A stretch of DNA of 64,000 bases from Myxococcales bacterium (lineage in GTDB: Bacteria > Myxococcota_A > Polyangia > Fen-1088): assembly GCA_022184915.1 (NCBI GenBank), contig JAGTJU010000003.1, positions 62,001 through 126,000 on the forward strand. Direction: 5' to 3'. Position numbers and translations under genes: made by a program. Shown here in pieces: positions 45,890-55,427 of this stretch. Position 1 is the stretch's first letter; every line of letters begins with the position of its first letter. The notes beneath the pieces were generated by a model that saw only the letters and a program-made list of their open reading frames with translations, was not told the origin of the DNA and did not search any database.

Positions 45890-47623
45890 TTACTCGAACA
45901 CCGCCGCCCGTTGCGAAAACGCGGGGCTGGTGACCAGGTCCAGAAGGAGGGTGCGCAGGTTGCCCTGGGCGTCCGCGAAGCCCTTGGCGAACTTGTCGAG
46001 CTGGCAGGCGTCGATGCTCTTTTCGACCCGCCCGAACGCAAACCGGAAGCCGTGCTTGACGATGCACGCGTGAACCTGCGGGGAAGCCGCCAGGTGCTTG
46101 GCCAGCGCGACCGCGCCGTCGAAGCTCCCGTTGCTGGCTTCCGAGTTCACGATCTCGCCCCGGGCGTCGATCGGCTTGCCGTTATCGGTCTCGCGGAACT
46201 TGCCCACGCCGTCGAAGCGTTCGAAGGCGAAGCCGATCTTGTCCATCTGGTCGTGGCAACCGGAGCAGTTGGGATCTTGGGCGTGCTGAACGAGCTTTTC
46301 CCGCAAGGTCAGGTCTCCGCCCGGGGGCGGGGGCACGGCTTTGATCGTGGGGGGCGGATCGGGCACGCTCTCGCACAACAACATCTCCCGCACGAAACGG
46401 CCCCGCTTGACGAGGTCGTTCTGTCCAGCGTGGGCCAGGAGCGACAGCCAGCCGCCCTTACCCAGGATGCCTGAACGAGGTTCGCTGCCATAGTCGATCT
46501 TCGCGAAGCTGTCGCCAAGGCTGTTGGCTCCGGAAAGTCCGTAGAACGTCGCCAGCCGTTTGTTGGCCATCGTGTAGGGGGCCGTGAGCAGGGTGTCGAG
46601 CCGCCCATCGTCTTGCCACAGCACGTGGTCGATGAACGCTTCGGCCTCGGTGCGTGTGTCGGCCGCGATCTGCGAGCTCCACCCTTCGAACACGTCGTCC
46701 TTGACCACGGAACCCATGGACTCCGTGCGGAACAGCTCGCGGAACAGGCGGCGCGCGCCCGCGGCATTCTGGGCGCCCCCCAGCAGGCGCTCGGCCTGTT
46801 GCCGCATGCCCGCGGCGCTGTCGAGCTTGCCGGACGACGCCGCTTCCATCAGCTCGGCGTCGGGCGGACCATCGGTGAGGGTGAAGGACAGGACAGAGGC
46901 CTTTTCGTACCCGTCGAGCTCGGCCACGCCCTCCTTCACCGTGCCCACCTCGCTGCGGAACATGAAGCGCGGTGAGAGCAACACGCGGCGAAGCAGCAAG
47001 GCCAAAGCTTTTTCGTCGCCGTGCGCGGTCTTCTGCGCCGAGGCGAACGCAACCAGATCGTCGACCTCGGACGCTTCCACGGGACCCCGGTAGGCGAGCT
47101 TGGTAAAGCGCTCGACGAAGCTGCGCACGCACGCCGTGGCAAGCCCGTCCTTCAGGCAGGGCGCGAGCGCCGCCGGGTCGGCCGCCGCCGCATCGGCCAC
47201 CACGGCCATGCTGGTGACCTGCTTCTGCACGTCGCTCACGGTCAGCATGAGCCGGTCGCTGTCGTTCGAGAACCCGTTTTCGCCCCGCCCGGGACGGGGC
47301 AGGTCGAGCGCTGCCTTCACCTTCGGAAACAGAACCGCCAGCGCGTTTTCAACCTGTTGCGCCGTGAGCTGGCGCAAGCGGCGGGATGGCAATGCGCAGC
47401 CCTGGGCATCCACGGGACGGTTCCCAGCGCCGGTCATACCAGCCCCGCCCGTGCCCGCACGGCCCCCTTGCCCGCCGGCCCCCGGCCCCGTTCCCGGTTC
47501 GTCCGTGCCCGTATCGCCGTTGGGCTGGCTGCTGATGTTGCCGCTGCAGGCGAAAAGCGCCCCCGCCATCGCCGGGGCAAGCCAGAACGTTCTTGGGTGT
47601 CGAGCCGCTGGGTGAAGAGCCAT
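45890..47623 (-). CDS. DUF1592 multidomain lipoprotein, second pair
   Basis: 577 residues. Lipobox ALFAC with Cys26 and a Gly-rich linker. N-terminal part reads RRLRQLTAQQVENALAVLF, a diverged DUF1587-like element, then FVERFTKLAYRGPV (DUF1595-like), DUF1592 (about 250-350, LLRRVLLSPRFMFRSEVG near its start), DUF1588 (GWLSLLAHAGQND, REMLLCESVP), CXXCH motif CSGCHDQMDKIG with FERFDGVG, and a C-terminal DUF1585. ATG 47623 has AAGGAG upstream. Same strand as the DUF1552 gene at 48385-49746, with a plus-strand lipoprotein gene between them. Function is unproven for the family. Confidence 0.87.
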   Translation of the reverse strand: MALHPAARHPRTFWLAPAMAGALFACSGNISSQPNGDTGTDEPGTGPGAGGQGGRAGTGGAGMTGAGNRPVDAQGCALPSRRLRQLTAQQVENALAVLFPKVKAALDLPRPGRGENGFSNDSDRLMLTVSDVQKQVTSMAVVADAAAADPAALAPCLKDGLATACVRSFVERFTKLAYRGPVEASEVDDLVAFASAQKTAHGDEKALALLLRRVLLSPRFMFRSEVGTVKEGVAELDGYEKASVLSFTLTDGPPDAELMEAASSGKLDSAAGMRQQAERLLGGAQNAAGARRLFRELFRTESMGSVVKDDVFEGWSSQIAADTRTEAEAFIDHVLWQDDGRLDTLLTAPYTMANKRLATFYGLSGANSLGDSFAKIDYGSEPRSGILGKGGWLSLLAHAGQNDLVKRGRFVREMLLCESVPDPPPTIKAVPPPPGGDLTLREKLVQHAQDPNCSGCHDQMDKIGFAFERFDGVGKFRETDNGKPIDARGEIVNSEASNGSFDGAVALAKHLAASPQVHACIVKHGFRFAFGRVEKSIDACQLDKFAKGFADAQGNLRTLLLDLVTSPAFSQRAAVFE

Positions 47624-47781
47624 GGAACTCCTTTGCTCCGGAGTCCTACGATGCAGCTTCCGTACCATCGGCGTCACACGCTCCGCGCCTTGGATCTGGG
47701 GCCCCTCGGTCGCCGCGCCGTTGGCCCAGGCCAACACCCGGATGGACCGTGCCAACAGGACGGCAGCACGCGTGGCGGTGT

Positions 47782-48384
47782 ATGATCGGGATCGTGAGCA
47801 CCGCTCTACCCTGTCCACCCGCGCGGGCGCGCCGGCTCCGCAAGCTGTGGCAGGTCGCCTGGAGCGCCGCCGCCCTGCTGACGGCCTGCGATCGCACCAA
47901 CGTGCTCGAGACCCGCATGATCCTGGACAACAACGGGACGGCGTGTGCCGCCGAAGCCGACGGAGAGGCCCTGCCCATGGACACGGTCGTCCTACGCCTC
48001 GAGGAGGCCCCGGGGCCCAGCTGCGCGAGCTGCCCCGCCGGGGGCTGCACGGTGGCAGACGTGCGCTGCCGCTGCACCCCACCGAAGACGGTCGACCTGG
48101 CGACACTCGAGGGCATGGTGGACGGTTTACGCGCCACCAACGTCGACCCCTCGAAGGCCTACTGCATCACCATGGCGGTGCTCCAGGCAGACCACGGAGC
48201 GACCAGCACCGGGGACTGCGCGTGCGACCCCGCATGGCTCGAGCCCGCGCGCTTCAGTTCTTGGGGGCGCGCTTGCGGCAAGGGCCGCGGCGGGGTCTCG
48301 GCAGTCGACGTACGCGTGTCGGTGGCGTGTCTCGACAACGGCCGAGACCTGCCCATTCACGATTGCCTCGGCAAAAGCGAATGA
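47782..48384 (+). CDS. Small Cys-rich lipoprotein
   Basis: 200 residues from ATG 47782 (GTG 47794 would also preserve the signal). Basic n-region RARRLRKLWQ, hydrophobic AWSAAALLTAC, lipidated Cys36. The mature part has many cysteines, including CASCPAGGC, RCRC and CACD, probably paired in disulfides; no known domain. It sits between DUF1592 and DUF1552 genes on the opposite strand, diverging from the first and ending one base before the stop of the second. Confidence 0.7.
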   Translation: MIGIVSTALPCPPARARRLRKLWQVAWSAAALLTACDRTNVLETRMILDNNGTACAAEADGEALPMDTVVLRLEEAPGPSCASCPAGGCTVADVRCRCTPPKTVDLATLEGMVDGLRATNVDPSKAYCITMAVLQADHGATSTGDCACDPAWLEPARFSSWGRACGKGRGGVSAVDVRVSVACLDNGRDLPIHDCLGKSE

Positions 48385-49746
48385 CTACGTCAGCACGCCT
48401 GGCAGCGTGGCGCTCTTGAGCTCGGCGCTGCCGAACGAGTTGGCCTGCATGCCCAGCGCCTGCGCGGCCGTCAAGAACACATCCGCCATCGAGCGCTGCT
48501 CCTTGGCGAACTTGAGATAGCGGCCAGTCCCCAGCTTCCCCGCCAGCTTGCCAAGCAGCACGGCGTAATACTCGTCCTGTCCGTTGTGGTGGGGGCCCCC
48601 CGTCACGCAGAAGTTCATGAGCAGCGTGTGATCGGCCACGCTGCCGCTTCCTTCCGAGAAGGTGCCGAGCCGCTTTCGCACTTCGGCCATGTTCGCGAAT
48701 TGGTACTGGTAGTAGCGGATGTGATCGGCGCGGCTGCCTTTGCCGTGCCACATCTGGTGCGTGCCGCAGAACTTCGCGTCGCCGCCTTGCGCATCGAGCG
48801 GCATGAAATCGAGATCGCCCTCGGAACTGTAGAAAGTGACCACCTGTGTGAGGCCACAGGCCATGGCGTTGATGCCGATGCTGAGCATCGCCTCCACCAC
48901 AGGTTTTTTCGGGCTTTCCCTGCCCTCGCTGTAGATGTTGGCGGGCGGTGCGGCCGGGGCGCTGCACCCGGTCTGGGCAGTGGCCAGGTCCTTCATCTGC
49001 TTCTCGAGATCCCGGATGGACGTGAGGTACTGGTCCAGCTTGGCTTTTTCGGCACCCGCCAGCGACTTGTTCATCTTGTCGATGTCGCCAACCACGGCGT
49101 CGAACACGCTCTTGTCTTGCGCAAGCCGCAGCGTCGTTGCCTCTTGGCCCGAGTTGTCGCCCGGCTTGACGTTGCCAAAGATCTGCGCGAACGTCTTGAC
49201 CGGGTTCAGCATGGGCGGGACGATCGCCTTGGGCCCATCCGCGGTCAACGTGCGCTGGGGATCGCTATCGTCCACTTCGTGGGTGCAGAGGTTCAGCGAA
49301 AGGATGGGCGCCTGCGCCCCGATGCCCTTGGCCACCCAGCGGTCGAAGCTGATGGCCGAAGGCACGCTCACCTCACCATCGCCCTGGTCGGGAACACAGG
49401 TGGTGGTGGAAAAGCCGTTGCCGTGAAGGTGCTTGTTGTAGGGGTTGTAAAACGACTCCAGGAACAAAACCTCGCTCTTGTAGGGCTCGAGCGCGGGCAT
49501 GGAAGGACCGAGGTCGAACGCGGCGGGGTTGGCGCCCGGCTTGGGCCAGTAGCCCTCGTGGTCCACGCCGTCGTCCTCGTACGCGGGAGGGAAGCCGCCC
49601 CCCGTCATGTAAAGGAAAAGCCGCCGCCGCGTCTGGGGCTGCCCCATCGCTTCGGACAGCATCTGTCGGTGCAAGGGCGAAAGCAGGTAAGCACCTGCGC
49701 CAAGACCGAGGGAAGATAGGAACCTGCGTCGTCCGATGAGATGCAT
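48385..49746 (-). CDS. Tat-exported DUF1552 protein, second pair
   Basis: 453 residues. Twin-arginine signal IGRRRFLSSLGLGAG. DUF1552 body: RLFLYMTGGGFPPAYEDDGV, SEVLFLESFYNPYNKHLHG, SFDRWVAKGIG, TFYSSEGDLDF, NFCVTGGPHHNGQDEYY near the C-terminus. Diverged from the other DUF1552 copy but the same layout. ATG 49746 begins the Tat signal and is preferred over upstream in-frame codons. Its divergent neighbour is the double beta-helix lipoprotein, so the two may be co-regulated from the shared 308-base region. Confidence 0.86.
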   Translation of the reverse strand: MHLIGRRRFLSSLGLGAGAYLLSPLHRQMLSEAMGQPQTRRRLFLYMTGGGFPPAYEDDGVDHEGYWPKPGANPAAFDLGPSMPALEPYKSEVLFLESFYNPYNKHLHGNGFSTTTCVPDQGDGEVSVPSAISFDRWVAKGIGAQAPILSLNLCTHEVDDSDPQRTLTADGPKAIVPPMLNPVKTFAQIFGNVKPGDNSGQEATTLRLAQDKSVFDAVVGDIDKMNKSLAGAEKAKLDQYLTSIRDLEKQMKDLATAQTGCSAPAAPPANIYSEGRESPKKPVVEAMLSIGINAMACGLTQVVTFYSSEGDLDFMPLDAQGGDAKFCGTHQMWHGKGSRADHIRYYQYQFANMAEVRKRLGTFSEGSGSVADHTLLMNFCVTGGPHHNGQDEYYAVLLGKLAGKLGTGRYLKFAKEQRSMADVFLTAAQALGMQANSFGSAELKSATLPGVLT

Positions 49747-50054
49747 GCTGCGGTGAACCTCTCCGAGCCACGTCGTCTCCGGGCCCTTTTCGGCTTTATG
49801 CAGACTTCGGACCAACGGCCTCGGCCCCCGCAAACCCTCCGTCTCGTGGGACTTGGCCCCGGCCCACGGGTTGGCTGCAGGCAACACCCCTGTTGGCGTC
49901 CAACAACAGCCTCGGCCCGATTTTTGCCTCACGTCAAACAGGCCCCACCTCCGCATCGGGCTTGCCACGCCGGCGCTTTTGTCCCACCGTTGACCTCTTG
50001 GCCCCTGCGCATACGACTTGCTCATAGGCCATGTTCTGCCGGGGGGGTCACATC
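49747..50054. other. Divergent intergenic region, DUF1552 and beta-helix lipoprotein
   Basis: 308 bases, no credible gene. It should hold both promoters. A TTGACC near 49992 could be a -35 for the plus-strand gene, but no matching -10 is seen at 16-18 bases. No clear operator palindrome. Confidence 0.45.
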
Positions 50055-52205
50055 ATGAAGTACGATGTTCGGAAGCTCGCGTGCGTCTTGTGTTTTTTCG
50101 CGGCCTGCAGCGCCGGCGTCTCGCCCGGTGAGGAGGACGGCCCCGGGGGCAGCGGCAGCGGCGGGGAGGAGAACGCGGGAGGGACGAATCCGGGCAGCGG
50201 CGGACGCGGGGGCACCGCGGGCCGCGCAGGCGGCGCGGGAGGCGGCAGTGCGAAAGGCGGCAGTGCGGGCAGCGATGCACCGGATGAGCCCGCGGGCGGC
50301 AGCGGCGGGGGCCTGACGTCCAGCGGAGGCATGACGGGCGGCGGCTCGAGCCAAGGCGGGGCGCCTCCGCTGCCCGGCCCTCCCCCACAGGGAAAGTCCC
50401 TCTTCGCGCATCATCACGGCTTCGAGCCCAAGTTCGTCGAGCCACCGGGAAGCGGGATGGCCAACATCAAACGCGACTTCAACGCCGTGGGCGACGGCAA
50501 AGCCGACGATACGCAAGCCTTCAAAAAGGCGATCGAAGGCGACGACCCCCGCACGATCTTCATTCCTGCGGGCACTTACCTCATCAAGTCGCCGCTGCGC
50601 TACGGCGAGGCGGCCATGAAGAAAAAACGGGTGTTGCTGATCGGCGAGCAGCGCAGCCGCACCATCATTCGTCTGGCGGACAAGGCCGCAGGCTTCGGCA
50701 ACGTCAACGAGCCGCGCGTGTTCATCCACACCCGCGCCTCGGCCCAGCAGGCCGAGCAGAACATGCACATGTACATCTATCACCTGACGATCGAGATCGG
50801 CAAAGACAACCCCGGCGCGATCGCCTTGAACTTTCACACCAACAACACGGGCGCGATCAAAGACGTCGCCGTGCGGGCGGCTGACCCGGTCAACCATCCG
50901 GGCCACGTGGGCGTGGCCTTCGATGACATCTGGTTTGGCCCCGGCAACGCCCGCTACCTGGACATCGACGGGTTCCGCACAGGCATCCGGATCGGCAGCG
51001 CGCAGAACCACACCACGCTCGAGCACATCAGCGTGCGCCACTGCGAAACCGGCCTCGAGAACACGGGCTACGGCGTGAGCATCCGCAATCTGCAAACCTT
51101 CGGGTGCAAGCGCGCACTCAAGGCTTCGGGCGGACTCACCGTGCTGGTGGACTCGACGTTCGCAGAGGGCCCCGGCGGCACCGCCGTGGAGCTCGGTGAG
51201 GGCCGGGCGCTGCTCTCGGACGTGAACACCAGCGGCTACGAAACGGCCATCGATGCCAAGTCGGGCAAGGTCACCGGACCGAAGATCGGCACCTGGACGT
51301 CGTCGCCTCCCACGGGCAGCTGGCCCAACACCGGCAGAGGCCCCTTGAACCTTCCGGTGCAGGAGAGCCCCGAGCGGCAATATCCAACCGATCCCACCCG
51401 CTACGCCGTGGTGGGCGGCAGCGGAGACATCTCGCAAGCCCTGCAGGCGGCGATCGATGGCGGCAAAGAAACCATCTACATCACGGGAGGCAACATCGAA
51501 AAAACGGTCGAGTTGCGCAACAAGGTGCAGAAGCTCATGGGCCTGGGCGTTCGTACACTCAACTACAAAACGGGAACCACCCCCGTGTTTCGTTTGGGCG
51601 CGGGAGAGTCGGAGGCGGTGATCCTCGAGCTGCTCTACGAGAACTATGGCTCGACCTCAGGCGTAACGGTGGAACAGGCCGCTCCCCGCACCGTGGTTTT
51701 CCGGCACGGCAGTGGCTCGTACCGCACGGCTGCCGGCGGCAAGGGCGGACGCGTGTTCATCGAGAGCATCGTGGGCCACCCCTTCCTCTTCGACGGGGTG
51801 GACGCCTGGGTGCGCGACATCAACACCGAGATGGGCGGCAACGACCGCGCCAACATCGTGAACACGGCAAGCAAGGTCTGGATCTTGGGCCAGAAGACAG
51901 AGGACTACGCCACCAAGCTCGCCACGCGTGACGGCGGCCGCACCGAGCTTCTGGGCGGCACTTACCGTCAAAACTGGGACGCCGCCGACGGCGTCAATGC
52001 CCTCATCGAGGGCAACCCCTTGTTCGTGATCGACAACGCCAGCGCGAGCCTTTCGTATGTCACCTGGGCGACCCACGACGGTGCGCCCGTGTACAAGTAC
52101 CTCGTGCGCGAACGCCAAGGCACCGAGACGCGCAACTGGGTGAACACCAAGAACGGCGGCAAAGGCGAGGGCAACGAAGCGCTGTACGTCGGCCTCGAGC
52201 CCTGA
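50055..52205 (+). CDS. Double beta-helix lipoprotein (pectate lyase superfamily / GH55-like)
   Basis: 716 residues. Lipobox FFAAC with Cys18, a Gly/Ser-rich linker to about 120. First beta-helix domain starts at about 138 with the classic INVKDF-like opening, here IKRDFNAVGDGKADDTQAFKK split into short motifs, plus PAGTYLIKSPL. A second begins near 455 with GDISQALQAAIDGG and IYITGG. Two tandem right-handed beta-helices are the GH55 (beta-1,3-glucanase) layout; the active-site acid cannot be assigned by eye. Probably binds or degrades an extracellular polysaccharide. ATG 50055 begins the signal peptide. Confidence 0.82.
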   Translation: MKYDVRKLACVLCFFAACSAGVSPGEEDGPGGSGSGGEENAGGTNPGSGGRGGTAGRAGGAGGGSAKGGSAGSDAPDEPAGGSGGGLTSSGGMTGGGSSQGGAPPLPGPPPQGKSLFAHHHGFEPKFVEPPGSGMANIKRDFNAVGDGKADDTQAFKKAIEGDDPRTIFIPAGTYLIKSPLRYGEAAMKKKRVLLIGEQRSRTIIRLADKAAGFGNVNEPRVFIHTRASAQQAEQNMHMYIYHLTIEIGKDNPGAIALNFHTNNTGAIKDVAVRAADPVNHPGHVGVAFDDIWFGPGNARYLDIDGFRTGIRIGSAQNHTTLEHISVRHCETGLENTGYGVSIRNLQTFGCKRALKASGGLTVLVDSTFAEGPGGTAVELGEGRALLSDVNTSGYETAIDAKSGKVTGPKIGTWTSSPPTGSWPNTGRGPLNLPVQESPERQYPTDPTRYAVVGGSGDISQALQAAIDGGKETIYITGGNIEKTVELRNKVQKLMGLGVRTLNYKTGTTPVFRLGAGESEAVILELLYENYGSTSGVTVEQAAPRTVVFRHGSGSYRTAAGGKGGRVFIESIVGHPFLFDGVDAWVRDINTEMGGNDRANIVNTASKVWILGQKTEDYATKLATRDGGRTELLGGTYRQNWDAADGVNALIEGNPLFVIDNASASLSYVTWATHDGAPVYKYLVRERQGTETRNWVNTKNGGKGEGNEALYVGLEP

Positions 52206-52349
52206 CACGCCCCCTACGCGACGAGACCAGCAGACGCAAAGCCGTTCACGGCTCTGCGTCGCCTTTGATGCCTCGAAGGCAGGGTATCACACGTACCATT
52301 TCAAGCGACACGTCGGCCCATGCCGTGAGATGCTTGACGTCCCTCGACC

Positions 52350-54206
52350 ATGAAGCACTTGGCGACTCTCTTCCTGGCGTCAACCTTGGTACTGGCGTGC
52401 GCTGAGGATGGCGCATTCGTTCGGGATGGTGGCGTGCCCTGCGTTGGCGATGCAGGCGTGGGCTTCTCCCTTCATGATGGCTCCCTTGCCGACGAAGGGG
52501 CCGCGGACTGCATTCCGGCCTCCGGCGCCGGCTTGCGCGCCGCCGTTTGGGAATTGAGGGACGCCCGCACCGGGTTGGCCGGTCTTTCACGAGCTCTGCA
52601 GGACGCCGGCTTCCAGGTGGTGAGGCTACCGCTCGACAGGGACCCCGATACGCTGGGGGTCGACCTGATCGCCCTTGGCAGCTTCGTCTCTGACGATCCT
52701 CGCTATGCCACCTATGCATCCGCCCGTGCCGCAGGCATGCAGCGCTTTGTCGACGCTGGGGGAACCTTGCTCCAGCTGACGCAGGCTTCCGAGCGCGAAG
52801 GGCAGCCTGCGCTCTTACCTGCGAACCTTTCTTTCAAGCGCACCCCCGAGGACATCGCCGAAGTGTTCGTCGTGGCGCCGGGTCACCCGCTGGTGGCAAA
52901 CCTGGCCGAGGCAGACCGCACCGATCGCCTCATCCTGATGCCCAGCCCCACCCCGCCCTCGGGCATTCCCTTGCGACCCGCGTGTTGGGACTGTTTATAC
53001 GACCAAACCGGCTTTTCCGTTCTCATCGCTGGACGTCGCAACGGCGAGTTCCCCGCACTCCTGGAAGGCGCTTCGGCCAGTGGTGCCGGCAGAGTGCTGA
53101 TGACGGCACTGCCTTTGGACAAGCTGACCGACAACAAGGGCCGTGTGGTCGTGGAGCCCGAGGTGTCTTTCCGAGCCCAGACGTTCTTCAGGAACCTCGG
53201 TACGTACGTTCATCTTCTCGAGCGGGGCCTTCTCGGGCCACCGCAAGTCACCGCCCCTTACGTTCCTCCCGCGCCGAGTGTGTTCGAGCCCGGCAGTACG
53301 TCCCTCATCGTGTTCCCTGACACGCAGAATTATTCGTACATCAGCGGCCCCTTTGACGGCCCCAGCATCTTCCGTCGCCAAACATCCTGGGCGGCCGAAA
53401 ACCTGGGGGCCCTCTCGACAATCATTCTCGTCAACGTGGGCGACATCGTCGAACGGAATGACGATGCCGAGTGGGCCGTCGCCGCCGGCGCGTTTGGTCT
53501 GCTTCCCCCAACCCAGCCCTTGCTTCTTTCCACGGGCAATCACGACCATGGACTCAACGGCGCGGGGGTCCCCCGCGGAACGAAGTTCGATCAATACTTC
53601 CCACTCAGCCGCTTTGCTGGCATGCCCACGTTTGGTGGCGCCCTCGATACGGCAGAGAACAGCTACCATCTCGTCGACATCAATGGCGAGCCTTGGGTGG
53701 TGCTGGGCTTGGAGTGGGCGCCCCGCGATACGACGTTGGCGTGGGCCAAAGGCGTGCTTGCCGCGCACGCCAACCGCCGGGCCATCGTCACCACGCACGC
53801 CTATATGTACTTCGACGAGACTCGCTACGACTTCCAACGCCGAAGCGCCTCCCAAGCCTGGAATCCTCACTGGTACTTTGGCCCCACGGCCGAGGGCGCC
53901 GCCATCAACGACGGCCAAGAGATCTGGGACGAGCTCATCCGCGTCTCACCGAACGTGCGCATCGTGCTGAGCGGACATGTTGCCAAGGATGGGCTTGGCC
54001 GCATGGTCAGCAAAAACGACGCGGGCATCGAGGTGCACCAGCTGGCCGTCAACTACCAAGAGCGCCCCCTCGGCGGCGGTGGGTTCCTCCGCATCTTCGA
54101 GTTCCTCGCCAACAGAGCCACCGTACGAGCCCGCTCCTACTCTCCCCATCTCAACACCTACCTGACCGACGACCAAAACCAGTTCGAGTTCACGATAGCG
54201 CCCTGA
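52350..54206 (+). CDS. Metallophosphoesterase lipoprotein
   Basis: 618 residues. Lipobox VLAC with Cys17. An N-terminal Rossmann-like domain (about 55-280, AAVWELRDARTGLAGLSRAL) resembles class I glutamine-amidotransferase-type folds without a catalytic triad in view. The calcineurin-like domain is at about 325-600: PDTQNYS (a D-x-Q variant of the first D-x-H), NVGDIVERND, STGNHDHG, TTHAYMY and LSGHVAKDG. D-x-Q forms a recognised subgroup. The last 26 residues are repeated as a non-coding fragment at 55428-55511, the left end of the tandem duplication. Confidence 0.85.
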   Translation: MKHLATLFLASTLVLACAEDGAFVRDGGVPCVGDAGVGFSLHDGSLADEGAADCIPASGAGLRAAVWELRDARTGLAGLSRALQDAGFQVVRLPLDRDPDTLGVDLIALGSFVSDDPRYATYASARAAGMQRFVDAGGTLLQLTQASEREGQPALLPANLSFKRTPEDIAEVFVVAPGHPLVANLAEADRTDRLILMPSPTPPSGIPLRPACWDCLYDQTGFSVLIAGRRNGEFPALLEGASASGAGRVLMTALPLDKLTDNKGRVVVEPEVSFRAQTFFRNLGTYVHLLERGLLGPPQVTAPYVPPAPSVFEPGSTSLIVFPDTQNYSYISGPFDGPSIFRRQTSWAAENLGALSTIILVNVGDIVERNDDAEWAVAAGAFGLLPPTQPLLLSTGNHDHGLNGAGVPRGTKFDQYFPLSRFAGMPTFGGALDTAENSYHLVDINGEPWVVLGLEWAPRDTTLAWAKGVLAAHANRRAIVTTHAYMYFDETRYDFQRRSASQAWNPHWYFGPTAEGAAINDGQEIWDELIRVSPNVRIVLSGHVAKDGLGRMVSKNDAGIEVHQLAVNYQERPLGGGGFLRIFEFLANRATVRARSYSPHLNTYLTDDQNQFEFTIAP

Positions 54207-55007
54207 GTGGGGGACTCGGGGGGCGGGTCCTCTGCGAAACAACGTAAGCCACCTGTCGGAATGACCCCAGCAACTTCTTTCCAGAATGAGCCGACAATAG
54301 GGATTGGCGCCCGACGATGCCCTTGAAGGTCGACCTTGATGCGGCCATCACGTACCTTGCACAGAGAACTGCAGATGCTTCGACAGGTCCACACGCCTGA
54401 TTGATGGGAGCTTCCGTATGGCCATACGCATCGAAAACATCTTCGGCTCGTTCGAGCTGCGGCGCCCGGTGAGGCCGGGCGAGGACAGTGCCGTGTCATT
54501 CAACCTTCCCGACAGGGCGCTCGAGCAAGCATTGCGACAGGCCGTGGACTGGCATCCCGGTGCGGCATGGGACCTTATCGACCAGCTCGGAGAGTTCAGT
54601 CCACGGATCGTGGCCGCCCCGGAGTTGATGGTAGGTGTCCTCGTGGAAGCGCTCCGCTGGGGCAGGTTGGTCCTTGCAGGTGAGGGCAACTCGGAATCAG
54701 ACGATCCCGCCGATCGTAGCTGGGCCGCCTACGACACCTTCGTCGCCCTCTTCGGCCGCGAGTTCCTGGTCGGGATGCGCGCCCACCGGCTCGTCAGTCG
54801 CGAGTCCGCCATCGAGATTCGTCGCGGGGCGGACTACGACGTCGTTCCAGCGGCCGAGGCGCAGGCGATTGTCACGAACTCCGTCAAGACCAGCCGAAAG
54901 CCCATGGCCGCTCCCAAGCTCGAGTTGCTGACGAAGAGCATCGTCGACCTTCGAGCCCCCGCAGGTCAACTTGGTTTCGTCCTATTGCGTGCTCCTTCCG
55001 TCCAGGC
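54123..55007 (+). repeat. Tandem duplication, copy A
   Basis: Runs from the last 26 codons of the metallophosphoesterase gene through the spacer and the first about 197 codons of the next gene. Aligns to copy B at 55428-56507, with the coding part offset by exactly 1500 bases. Two insertions in B or deletions in A (195 bases net) lie in the spacer. Confidence 0.9.
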
Positions 55008-55263
55008 AAGTAGACGGCTTTCGTCGGAGGAGGCAATAACTCCGGAGAAGCTAAAGAAGCTCGCCGCCAAGCAGTGGATAGAAGTAGAGATTGTCGATGA
55101 GGATGGACTGCCCTATCCGATGGATTTCGAAATGCGGTTGCCAGGTGGAGAGGTCAGGACCGGGTGCATCGAAGACAGCATATTTAAGCTCGACGGTATC
55201 CTTCCTGGTGACTGCCAGTTGCTGATCGAGTCAAATAACGATGCGGAGAGGTGGCGTCGTTGA
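54418..55263 (+). CDS. Duplicated protein A: shared N-terminal domain plus T6SS/toxin-associated Ig-like C-terminal domain
   Basis: 281 residues. Residues 1 to about 200 are nearly identical to duplicated protein B (seven substitutions by my count) and begin AIRIENIFGSFELRRPVRPG; no known family. Residues about 222-275 (WIEVEIVDEDGLPYPMDFEM and a following EVRTGCIED strand) resemble a short beta domain often found at C-termini of type VI secretion tip/spike-linked and polymorphic-toxin proteins, where it probably acts as a coupling module. That resemblance is recalled, not computed. No signal peptide. Next on the strand comes an RHS remnant. Confidence 0.7.
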   Translation: MAIRIENIFGSFELRRPVRPGEDSAVSFNLPDRALEQALRQAVDWHPGAAWDLIDQLGEFSPRIVAAPELMVGVLVEALRWGRLVLAGEGNSESDDPADRSWAAYDTFVALFGREFLVGMRAHRLVSRESAIEIRRGADYDVVPAAEAQAIVTNSVKTSRKPMAAPKLELLTKSIVDLRAPAGQLGFVLLRAPSVQASRRLSSEEAITPEKLKKLAAKQWIEVEIVDEDGLPYPMDFEMRLPGGEVRTGCIEDSIFKLDGILPGDCQLLIESNNDAERWRR

Positions 55264-55427
55264 GCGGAGGCTTTGCACGAGCAGGCGCTCACCTGTAGTC
55301 CCAGGCTGGCATGCCTATGATCTCCTGCACCAGCACCTACTGCCCCGCCCCGTTCCACTCGCACGCCCACTGCCACTCGGCCCCCAGCGTCTTCACCAGG
55401 TTGCCTTCCACGTCATACGCATACGCG
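55264..55427 (-). pseudogene. RHS/YD-repeat remnant
   Basis: Read on the minus strand this gives YDVEGNLVKTLGAEWQWACE, then WNGAGQ, a stop and VLVQ. This is the spacing of an RHS repeat (YD..GNL and the W..AG motif) broken by a stop codon. It ends exactly where copy B of the duplication begins, so an RHS gene once stood here and was cut by the rearrangement. Too short to be functional. Confidence 0.6.
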
